Assembly: GCA_963565915.1 (NCBI GenBank)
Contig: OY751494.1
Location: forward strand, 2,418,001 to 2,482,000
Reading direction: 5' to 3'
From: Entoloma clypeatum
Taxonomy: Eukaryota > Basidiomycota > Agaricomycetes > Agaricales > Entolomataceae
Length of the DNA stretch: 64,000 nucleotides
Below the pieces are notes generated by a model that was not told where the DNA came from, did no database searches, and was given only the letters and a program-made list of their open reading frames with translations. The translations under genes and the position numbers were made by a program. Of the stretch, positions 46,088-56,326 are shown piece after piece (within the stretch, counting starts at the first letter, position 1; the number at the start of each line of letters is the position of its first letter).

Positions 46088-46879
46088 ATGTCCCGCTCCT
46101 TCAAGTCCAACGGTTTCTCATTTGTTCTTCCGTGGCTATACTGGTCACCAACGGTCATTTTCTGCGCTTCTTCATTTTATGTCCCGAAGCAAATATCAGG
46201 TCAGAGCATGCAGGTTTGTCTGCCTCTCACATGATCTGGTCTTCTTCATGAATCCGCAACCATAGCCTACGCTAAACCCAGATACATCCTCTGCAAAAGA
46301 CATCGGTCTATTTGATCGCGCATCTGTTCGTCTCTCGCGTGATTTTAGAAAAGACGATATTGTGGCTTTCAGGTCTATATTCCGCTGGTGTTCCTCGCCT
46401 CGCTCATGAATAAGCAGATCGCCAGAAGACCGGAATCATGTATTTGTGAAAAGGATAGTCGGACTAGAAGGTGATACAGTAAAGACGTTGCCTCCTTACC
46501 CTCATGCTGCTGTACGGGTTCCCCCAGGACATGTCTGGGTAGAAGGTGCTTCTCATTTATCTATGTTCTGTGTGGTTGCTCATGGCAATTTCTGCAGGCG
46601 ATGAGCCATATTTCAGCGACGACAGCAACCTCTTTGGTCCGGTATATAATTCCCTCTGCCATTTCCGAACAGCCATTTGACAATCGGATTATCAAGATTC
46701 CCGCTGCCTTGATTGATGCAAAACTGGTGGGAATCCTGTGGCCTCTTCGTCGCTTTGGACCCCTTCCCAAGCCAAAGCTTCCATCGACCGGAAATGGACC
46801 TGCATTCCAAAATGCAAGCGCGGCGTTTGAAAAGGACGGGAGTCGCAAAGCAAGGGTTAATTCTGTTATAACACCCTAA
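46088..46879 (+). CDS. IMP2: Mitochondrial inner membrane protease subunit 2 (Imp2)
   Basis: Imp2 is a type I signal-peptidase-like serine protease of the inner membrane that removes sorting signals from proteins such as cytochrome c1. It starts MSRSFKSNGFSFVLPWLYWS with an N-terminal membrane segment. The catalytic serine lies in QISGQSMQ-PTLNPDTSSAK, split by an intron. The catalytic lysine lies in VFVKRIVGLEGDTVKTLPPY. Further family sequence is VRVPPGHVWVEGDEPYFSDD and SNLFGPVP. The end of the gene gives LIDAKLVGILWPLRRFGPL and a tail NSVITP. Both catalytic residues are present. It is head-to-head with RNR2. Confidence 0.9.
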
Positions 46880-47058
46880 GACATTCAATCAGTACTCTCG
46901 GACCTACACACCAACATAAACCACAGTTTTGGGAAACGGATGTCGATTGCCTCGTCCATTCACCTAGGGTGACGTTCGCTTCAGGCGATCCTACCAAGGG
47001 TCTTTGCGAAGCAAACATGAAGTTCATAAGTGGTCTTGGTTCTTAGCATCGACAGCAA

Positions 47059-47515
47059 ATGTACATCAAAACGTTGAATGCAGATGGCATGATGCCTATG
47101 TACCTTCACATTATGAACTACATAGCTTGCCAGGATTCAGAGCCACTGCTACGAGTATCTTTGGATGCAAGGCAGCCCACAGACAAGCCTATTGCCCTGG
47201 GGAAAGGTGATTTAATCTGTGAGGTCATTGCAAATGATTCGAATAATGGCACGCTCTTCACACAATGTCCACCTGAACTGGAGCAAGAAACGAATGAAAC
47301 CATCATTCGCAAGGTCGTGAGTGCCGGGAGAACCCATCTTTTGATTTGGGCAATTTTGAGCACTGTTGCGAGGTCTTTTCATTTATATCCCAATTGACCT
47401 TGAAATTTTACATGGTAAGTATCCAAATTCATTCCAGTGATGGGAGTTCCTTATCGATGAAGACGGAGATGTCGACCTGCTGGAAGCAATGACAGCCCCA
47501 GCGAAACCCTTCTGA
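47059..47515 (+). CDS. Small unrecognised gene, tentative model
   Basis: An ATG at 47059 opens MYIKTLNADGMMPMYLHIMN and continues ARQPTDKPIALGKGDLICEV and PPELEQETNETIIRKV. A gtgagt..gcgag intron and a short gtaagt..gggag intron keep the frame and give VFSFISQLTLKFYM and then FLIDEDGDVDLLEAMTAP ending AKPF. The tail looks like genuine protein. The upstream sequence (FWETDVDCLVHSPRVTFASG, about 46920-47000) may be another exon, but I could not join it cleanly. Function unknown. It converges on the next unknown gene. Confidence 0.35.
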
Positions 47516-47578
47516 CATTCTGTGATCGTCCCCCATCGGGAAGCTTCTTCAATGGCACCATTGGTTTTGTAGGCCTTC

Positions 47579-48518
47579 TCACATCCCCGCAGCCAAGAGC
47601 TGCTCCACACTCGGATCGGCGTTCGATTCATCGCGAATTCCGTGGAAAATGCGCCTGACTTCAAGATCGAGGGAGGGTTTATTCTCCGAGGCAGAAATGA
47701 CGGCCATCGCTTCAGCAGGCAATTCCTTTTCAAAAAAAGCCTGTTCAAGGTGGCGATATAACCGTGAAGAAGGAACAGTATGTTTCTACCAACCACTGTA
47801 GGGACTCTAAGAACTGAATAAATAAAAAGTAGCTTGACTGCGGTTACATGACTGTGGAGATGTGAGAAGAGGTGCCAACTGCGAAGATGCTATAGGGGGA
47901 CTGTACTGAGCAAAAGACCCATCCGACCAATGAACGAGAGTCCATATCAGGTTATCTGCCTCTATGCTTGTTTCCATACTACTTGCTAACAAAACGAAAT
48001 CAACCCACTCTTCAACGGCGGTGTCAACGGGACGAATTACAGATTTACATACCTGCGATGGAGGACAATGAAAACTACTTAGTCTTGAGATATACTTTTA
48101 GTACGAGGGGTTGGTGAACATTTGGCGTGGTATGCTGGTTCTTGTGGTAACGTGAATTGCAAGGATAGACAAAAGAAAGACATACAATTAGACCGTTCCC
48201 CAAGCCAGTCAGGCTTGGTCGCTCAGCAAAAATACCATGATGCCTTGGTCACCCTTGTATTGTATCTCAAAGTGAGATCCAGGGGGCAACATGTCCCATT
48301 GATTTGCTGAGGAATCGGATTGAGGGTGGAGAGTTCTCCCGCTGAAGATGCATCACTTATATGTACTCCCTCCAAGGACCTTGCTTATAAGAGAGGTCTT
48401 CAAGAAGTTACGATGGATACCGTGTGCTGTATTGCAAGTGCAGAGCGCATGGTCACTGGCCGGGGTGTGACTCCTGGTGTCTTGAAGGACTGCCACCATG
48501 CCCGAAATAATCACCCAT
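47579..48518 (-). CDS. Unrecognised multi-exon gene, partial model
   Basis: Several minus-strand segments look like exons of one protein: NQWDMLPPGSHFEIQYKGDQ with GIM (48236-48341), NQHTTPNVHQPLVLK (48096-48140), then VCKSVIRPVDTAVEEWVDFV and LIWTLVHWSDGSFAQYSPP (from 48052). A final segment has HLEQAFFEKELPAEAMAVIS, LDLEVRRIFHGIRDESNADP and ends SVEQLLAAGM. The first three joins are in phase with canonical splice sites. The join into the last exon is unresolved: every acceptor I tried meets a stop. A possible first exon at 48472-48518 would overlap the SLH1 start on the other strand. I recognise no family. Confidence 0.4.
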
Positions 48519-51500
48519 CTTGCATTTCTCTTTGGATCCTCTAAGGATGCTACAGACAGCGACAACCACCTGTTGGACGAGTGGGCAGCGTATGTTACCG
48601 TCTTCTGTCTCCAATCACAATCCTTATCAGTCCCCCAGCTTTCAAAGATTTCCTGAGGGTACGCAGTTCTCGTGCTCCAAAGCATCAAACTTTTATCGTA
48701 TAAATCGAAGGGGTGTCAAGTCCATATGATGGCTCGGTCATTGTCGGCCAGGGCAACCAAGAATGGTCCACTGTTCTTGACATATATCGTGCCTCGCCGA
48801 ACGCTAGTGTGTCCAAATCAGATGCATGTGTCTCGCGCTTGCTTCAGTGTGTATTTCTTGCATCATCCTGAGTCGACGCGACATGCAATAATAACACCTC
48901 ACTTGTCCTGTTCGTTCAGAAAGCCACACGTCAGACCGTCATTAGAGTCGCTGTACGCGATAGTTTCTTCCGATCGACATGACGATATTATATCAGGCGA
49001 AATAGCTGAGATCGTTGGTTTTGATGATATCGACCTCGTTATGGATATACTCTACGAAAGAACTGTGGTTGCACGAAAGGTGCGCCGCATCCTCATGATC
49101 TGACGCTTCAGTAATATTTCGCGTCATACGCGTGACAATTGAAGCTTGGTGAGGTATTGCATCCTCAATACACCTCCCCAAGCCTGCAACCAGAGGAAGC
49201 ACGCCGCCGCATACAGGATCAACTCAGGGAAGCTGCGGCTCGCCCTCTATTTTCTGGAACGGCAGTGCGTCATGGATTATGTCGGCGAGGTATCAAACCA
49301 ACTTACCTCTTGTAACAGCAAGAAGCCCCAGAGGTTTTGCCACACATCTACTCGGCAACGCTCGTCTCACAAGGCAATATCCTTTCACAATTCGGCGGCA
49401 AATACATGCTGCCAATAGGTACGGTCCGCACAATGTATGAGGTATTGTTGGATGTCCCAGTTAGGCTTGCAGTGAAGCTCATCCTTCATTGAAACTATGA
49501 CAGGACTTCGAAGAAGTCATCATTCCACCTGCCAAGAATGTGCCGCCAAAATCCCCCGAACGATTAGTCCCAGTGTCAGAGTTGGATCCCATGGCGAAAC
49601 AATGCTTTTCGGTTTGTGGCTTCCTTACGAGCTCTTCCCATTCCATTAAGACTTTGCCAGGGATATAGCACTCTCAACAGAATACAGTCAATTGTATATC
49701 CCACCGCATACAGCACGAATGAGAATCTTCTTATTTGTGGTTCGTGCCTCTTTTCGCTGATCTCAACGAAATATTGTCTTATATCTATCTGACTCAGCCC
49801 CCACCGGTGCCGTAAGCCGTTGGGCTCTTGCTTCAATATACACTCTCCTTTACCTTTTACAACAGGGTAAAACAGATGTCGCAATGCTGACTATCCTCCG
49901 GGTAATAGATCAGCACCGGACGACTCCACTTCCACACAGCAACGATCCTGCCCAGATACCATCCTCTATCAACCGAGATGCCTTCAAAATTATATATGTG
50001 TACGTGAAGACCCACCAATGTCATTCAATATGTCAAGCTTTCCGCAGAGCTCCGATGAAGGCGCTGGCATCAGAACTAGTCCGTAAACTCTCGAAAAGAT
50101 TAAATTGGCTATCAATCGCAGTCAGGGAATTGACGGGTGAATTTGCACTCATGTTTTTCACCATGAACATCTTTTTCATCTCCGAACCTGGAGTGTCGCT
50201 GACGAAGAGCAGGTGACATGCAATTGACGAAGACCGAGATCGCGCAGACACAGGTTATAGTCACAACCCCGGAAAAGTGGGATGTAGTCACTAGAAAACC
50301 GACTGGAGAAGGCGAACTAGCTGCCGTGTGTCTTTTCTTGGACTTCACTCCGTCAATTTCACCGACGCATACAGAGCTTAAAATTGCTTATCATTGACGA
50401 GGTGCATCTTTTAAATGAAGAGCGAGGTGCCGTTATCGAAACAATTGTCGCGCGAACCTTGCGTCAGGTAGGTCACAGAAGCCGTCAGTGACCAAACCAA
50501 GATTCTCAGTCTATGCAGGTAGAATCCAGTCAATCAATGATTCGTATCGTTGGTCTCAGCGCCACACTTCCAAACTACATAGATGTTGCCGATTTCTTAT
50601 GGTGCGTTGCAAATTATTCGCGCTTTTCGATCACTCATTGCGGATATTTCAGCGTTTCACGATACAAGGGTCTCTTTTACTTCGATTCATCTTTTAGACC
50701 CGTCCCTCTCGAGCAGCATTTTATTGGAATCAAAGGCAAATCCGGCAGCATCCTGTCTCGCAAAAATCTGGACCGTGTGACATTCCAGAAGGTTTCTGAT
50801 CTCGTTGCTCAGGGGCATCAGGTAATGGTCTTTGTGCATGCTCGAAAGGAAACCGTGAAGTCTGCTATGGCCCTTCGGGAGGCAGCGGTTGTTGAAGGAA
50901 ACAGCGACGATTTTAGTTGTGAGGATCATCCACAGTGGAGTCTTTTCCGGAGAAACATCGGTGAAAGTAGGAACAAGGAGATGAAGGAGTTGTTTGATAG
51001 TGGGTTTGGCATACATCATGCAGGTATGTTGAGGAGCGATAGAAATATGATGGAGAGGATGTTCGAGGCAAAGGCTATCAAAGTGCGTTGTCCGTTAAAA
51101 AACTGTTTTTTTACGCATGGATACCTCCCAGGTGCTTTGCTGTACAGCAACTCTTGCTTGGGGAGTTAACTTACCCGCTCATGCAGGTAGGGTTCTACAT
51201 TCTCTTGGTCCGGAATATTTCTAGCTGTACATCCTTCCTAGTCATCATCAAAGGGACTCAAATTTATGATAGTTCTAGAGGTGCCTTCGTAGACCTATCG
51301 GTGCTTGACGTTCTGCAAGTTTTCGGCAGAGCTGGCCGCCCAGGACTTGAAACGAGCGGTGAAGGATATATCTGTACCACTGAAGATAAACTCGCGCACT
51401 ATCTTGATGCGGTGACGTCGCAGGTAAAATTTGGCTCACTTGCCAGCGTATCACTTTCCATAACCTTTCTTCGAATATAGATTCCCATTGAATCCAAGTC

Positions 51501-54500
51501 AGTATCGCTATCGGTCATTCATCAGTAGCAGAATGCATTGACCAGTCAAGCCCAGGTTTCAAAGCGGTATGGTCGACGCCCTCAACGCTGAGATATCACT
51601 CGGAACTGTTGCAAGTATCACCGATGCTGTACGCTGGCTCAGGTACACGTATCTTTTTGTGAGAATGCGAAAAAACCCGTTCATCTATGGTATGTTTTCA
51701 TATGACCTCGCCCGTAACAGCCTCACGATAGTCAGGTGTTGCGCGAGATGCGGCTAGCAATGACCCTCTGCTTGGTAACAAAATGATGGAGCTGGTCCAA
51801 ATGGCTGCTAGGAGACTTGCCGATGCACATATGATTATGAACGATCAAGCTACTGGCGCGTTCACGATCACTGACCTGGGTAGGATCGCTGCCAAATATT
51901 ACATCCGTTGTACCTCCATCGAGGTCTTCAACAAAGAGTTTAGGCCGACCATGTCCGAAGCTGATGTCTTACGCATGCTGAGCATGAGTACAGAGGTGCG
52001 TTATCATGTCTTCTAAATTGTCGCCCGTCGTCATGCGGTACCTTCCTGTTTTCATAGTTTGAACAGATTCAAGTACGTGAGTCTGAAATGAAAGAACTGG
52101 AGAACATAATGGAACGCGTTCCATGCCAAGTCAATGTAATACTCGTGCTCGAGCTCCTGGACATGACCCCGATACTGACGTCAACTGTTTAGGGAGGTGC
52201 AGACACCCCTCAAGGCAAAGTCAACATCCTGTTACAGGGATATATTTCGAGGGAGCTTATCAATGACTTCGCTCTGGTTTCCGATACAGCATATGCTGCT
52301 CAGAACGGTGGCCGTATCGTTCGTGCTCTTCTCGAAATTGCGATCAGCAGAAAGTGGGCCAATGTGTCGGCTGTTCTCATGGGTCTCAGCAAGGCGATTG
52401 AAAAGCGTCTATGGCCATTCGATCAGCCTCTGAAACAGTTCGACCTCAAGGGCGACATCTTATATGGCCTGCAGGAGTGGGCAGATGACTGGTCTATTTC
52501 CCAGCTAGCCTGTCTTGATCCTTCATCACTGGGGAAACTGGTTCATCTAAACAAGCACCACGGACAAGCCCTCCTGAACGCGGTCAAACAATTTCCTGCA
52601 GTTAATATTGAGTATGACCTCAAACCCCTTGGCCACGATGTTCTCAAGGTCGCCGTCCGCATCCGACGCTCTTTTATATGGAACGCGAATATTCACGGCA
52701 GTGCCGAGGCCTTCTGGCTTTGGGCTGAGGATGACGAAGGATTAATCATCCACCAGCTCACCCATGTTATCTTCCGCCACACCACTGATGCTATGAATGT
52801 CGACTTTGTGCTTTCTATCCCCGAAGGATATCCTCCCCCGTCTATTACCTTGAGATATGTCTCTGATAGATGGATGGGTGCAGAAGACGAGCTCTCCATT
52901 CCTCTAGATAAGCTCATCATGCCTGTTGCTTCAGTTTCTCACACACCCCTTTTGGATCTTCCATTCCTTTCAACTTCGATTTTACAGAATGCGAGGGTGC
53001 AGAGCATGTTATCTGGTCGATTAGAAGAGCTAAACGCCATGCAGACGCAGGCTTATTGGAGCCTTATGAATACCACCTGTCACGCACTTTTATGCGGACC
53101 CGCTGGAAGTGGTAAATCAACCATGGCCGAGATTCTAGTCTGGTAGGTTTCGGGCTTGCTCTTCTTGACTGCTATAGGGAAAATAAACCCTCATCCAGGA
53201 TGACTGTTTTGCAATCTCCAGAGTGCTTCATTATTGTTGTCGCACCTCGGAAAAGTTTGGCTTCGGAAATAGCGTCGAACCTGGGACAAAGTTCAAGAAA
53301 TGCTGGTGTGTCCGTGGAATATGCTACTCGTCAATCAGACGCATTGGATCGGCCAGAAGGGAAAGTGATTAGGGTCATCCAAACAAATCATCTCTTGGAC
53401 CTCGTCGCAAAGAGAGACCCTACGAGACCCCTGGCGGGTCTCAGTCTGGTCGTTTGCGAGAACTTGGAACTGTTAGATTCTACTTATGAACTCGGGATAT
53501 CACTCCTTCGTCACGCTACCCAATCTTCTCCCACCCGGTTTGTTGGCTTCTCGAGTTCCCTGAATGACTGCTCTGATCTAGCCGACTGGCTAGATGTCGA
53601 TCAGTCTGGCTTGCACAGTTTCAGACCGAGAGATCGTGATCAATCCTTATATTTCTCAACCCAAACATTCACGATACCCCAATCTGCCGCTTTGTTTAAA
53701 ACAATGGCCAAACCAGCCCATGCTGCCATCCCAGCTGCTTCCTCGGGTGAATCTGCGATAGTGTTTGTACCATCGAGAGGACAGTGCCGAGCAGTGGCGC
53801 GGGATCTTCTCACAAAGTGCGCACTGGAGTCAGAGTCGGAGAGAGGCTACTTGGCGTGCGACGCGTCGAACGAAAGACTGGAAGATTGCCTTGCTCGACT
53901 GTTGGACAGTACTCTTATTGATTTCGTATCGAGAGGGGTTGGGATTTTCCACGAAGGCATACACAAATCAGATCGACAGCTTATGTTGGCTCTGTATGCT
54001 GAAAGCATCCTTCGTGTTTTGATTGTTCCTCGCGAGTCATGCTGGACCCTGCCTGTCCGCGCCTCCGTCGTCATTGTCATGGGCACTCAGTACCTCCACC
54101 TCGAGGGAGATGGTACTGACCGCCACTTGCGTGATTACGCATTGACCGAGCTCGTCTGGATGCAAAGCCGGGCCGTAAGGCACATTGGATCAGGGCATTT
54201 CAAGCTATTCTGTCAAGTGGAGGCAAAGGATACATTGATCCGTTTCCTCGAGGATGGTCTTCCACTTGAATCACAACTCCTAGAGAGTGACGATTTGGCA
54301 ATGTGGCTGGAGATCCAAAACAAGCATATGAATAAAGTCAGCAAACAGCAAGTCCTGGATGCTCTGTCTTTCACGTTTCTTTCCCGCCGAATTGTTCGTA
54401 ACCCAACATTTTATGATTGCCCATCCGGAGCCAAAAATGAGAGCCTCTCCCGCATTGTTGACAAACTTATCGAACAAGGATGTATGTCAGACTCCACAAA

Positions 54501-54519
54501 ATTGACACCCATGGATTAA
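48498..54519 (+). CDS. SLH1: Slh1/ASCC3-type Ski2-like RNA helicase, C-terminally short
   Basis: This large double-cassette helicase belongs to the Brr2/Slh1/ASCC3 group; yeast Slh1 acts in ribosome quality control. The start lies in a strong context (gccaccATG) and gives [18 protein letters not shown]-terminal features are [20 protein letters not shown] and [20 protein letters not shown]. Cassette 1 has APTGAGKT (Walker A, split over a 14-nt exon), [13 protein letters not shown] (DEVH), and [18 protein letters not shown] first Sec63 unit follows ([20 protein letters not shown]). Cassette 2 has [19 protein letters not shown], but motif II is VVCENLELL. The protein ends [17 protein letters not shown] with no second Sec63 domain, so it is shorter than the usual near-2,000 residues. 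More than fifteen exons. Confidence 0.88.
49798..49811 (+). other. 14-nt microexon within the SLH1 Walker A motif
   Basis: The exon CCCCCACCGGTGCC is bounded by gactcag upstream and gtaagc downstream. With one base from the previous exon it reads A-P-T-G-A, and the next exon begins GGT AAA ACA (G-K-T), completing APTGAGKT. Leaving it out removes the P-loop and shifts the frame. The junctions are canonical, but splicing is inferred. Confidence 0.8.
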
Positions 54520-54607
54520 TCATTAGAATTACCACATGGTTTCTATGATCTAGTTTCTTTCACCATCACACTTACTGAAGCAAAGGACAATAGTACCATA
54601 AACAGTT

Positions 54608-56313
54608 TTATGCAATATATTCCCGTAAAACTTTCAGTCGTCCTGCGGCTTGTTTGAGCGTTTCAACGTCTTTGCAGAATGCAAAACGCGCATATGCCTC
54701 TCCAATGTTTGCATGTTCCTGACAATAAAACTAGGAATGCTCAGATCCAATTTGAAATGTGATGTATCATGCCTGGCGTACCTCGCTCACGGGAATGGAG
54801 GAGACACCGACCTCCGTGGCAATAAACCAGCATGCCCTTGGTCCATTGAGATATCGAACCAATCGTATAATATGGAACACACCTGAAGTCGCGTCCTCTT
54901 CCTAAAACGCTCGGTGGGAAAGGGTAGTCTTCCGGGAATTTCACATTTGATATATCCTAATTATTGGCAGCATAAGATGAGTTTGAGCGAGATGAGTTCA
55001 TTCATTCACCAATAGAACGAAGTACGACCCCTCAGGAAGCGTATATTTCAGACCTACTTCGTCAAATGCATCAACCAGGATTGCGCGCCGCTCCGTGTAT
55101 TCAGCGAGTTGTGTTTCGAAATATTTGCGCTCTTTAGCTTGTTCGAGCCCAGAAGCTGCAGCCTCCTGTAGCGGCGAATTAGTACAGAACACTATACGAG
55201 TCGATGCAGCCAGCGTAGGTTGAATGATGGATGGAGGACCGATAAGCCAGCCAACACGCCACCCGGTTGCTGCGAAGGCCTCTGTTTAAATATAAGAATA
55301 AGTTTTGCTTTCTCTTCGAAGTTGTTTTTCTTCGGCTTACTCCCGGCCGATCCAACCGTGACAGTCCGATGCCACATACCAGGAAAATTTGCGATTCGAA
55401 TATGTTCTTTGTTATCAAAAACGAGGCAGTCATACTTCAGAGGTAAGGGTTAAGAAAGGCAACAATCGAGGGAGCTCGACATACAACTTCATCAGACATC
55501 ACTAAGAGATTGAACTCTTTAGCCAAACCGGCAATGGCCTCCAGTTCGTGTCTCGTGAAAACCTTGCCAACAGGATTATGGGGTGTGTTGACAATAATCA
55601 TCTTGGTGCGCGGAGTAATTGCACGGCTTCATCGAAGGTCAGATGGAACGTTAGTAAACGTTAAGAGTAAGGCTACCGAAGTTCATCATAATCGATGGTC
55701 CAGTCATTGCTCGTGGATTTTTCCGCAGATTTGGCTGGGGGGTGTAACGGGACATAGACAGGTTTTCCCCCATTGAAAGTCACTGAGGGAAGATACTGGT
55801 CGAAGAAAGGTTCAAACATTATGACTTCGTCTCCTTGTTCCAGAAAGGCGGTAAAGACGGAGTACTGGCCTGCATGTCAAGATAAGAGGATAAGAGGCTA
55901 TGATCGTGGGCCATAGAACAGCCCACCCTCATTGGCTCCGCTTGTGACGAGGATCTCGGACTCAACGTCCAATTTCCGATTGAAAAAAGGTTCATAAAAG
56001 GCCTTGATCGCCTCTCGCAGACGAATTCTTCCCCTGGGATGAGAGTAGTGGTTCGGAGCCACAGTCCTGAGAGCAGTTTCGGCCGCTTCAGTTACCCATT
56101 GCGGAGGTGGAAAATTCATGTATCCTTGACCGAGATTGATACAGTCCGCAGGTAGATTGGCAGCACTTATAAGAAAATGGTTAGTATCCTATCTGGATGG
56201 AATAAACCCTTGAGTCACTTGAAGATGGACCAAACGTCTTCTGCAAGAGCTCTGCCTTCCCGAAGCCTGGATGAGAAGGGGATGGGGTTATTTGGGTCTG
56301 TTGAATGAGCCAT
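54608..56313 (-). CDS. BNA3: Kynurenine aminotransferase (Bna3-like PLP enzyme)
   Basis: This is a fold-type I aminotransferase that converts kynurenine to kynurenic acid; relatives also show cysteine-conjugate beta-lyase activity. The start gives MAHSTDPNNPIPFSSRLREG. Then come AANLPADCINLGQGYMNFPP, HYSHPRGRIRLREAIKAFYE, and ILVTSGANEG. The middle has FEPFFDQYLPSVTFNGGKPV, IIVNTPHNPVGKVFTRHELE and NLLVMSDEVYDCLVFDNKEH. The PLP lysine is in TVTVGSAGKSFAATGWRVGW. Later: FCTNSPLQEAAASGLEQAKE and TLPEGSYFVLL. It ends DVETLKQAAGRLKVLREYIA. Convergent with SLH1 (88 bp) and head-to-head with SEC7. Confidence 0.93.
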
Positions 56314-56326
56314 TGGACGTCCAGCA

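Noticed and set aside
54520..54655. In-frame continuation of the helicase after its stop codon
   Set aside because: It overlaps the end of the aminotransferase gene on the other strand and shows no Sec63 similarity, so stop-codon readthrough is not supported.
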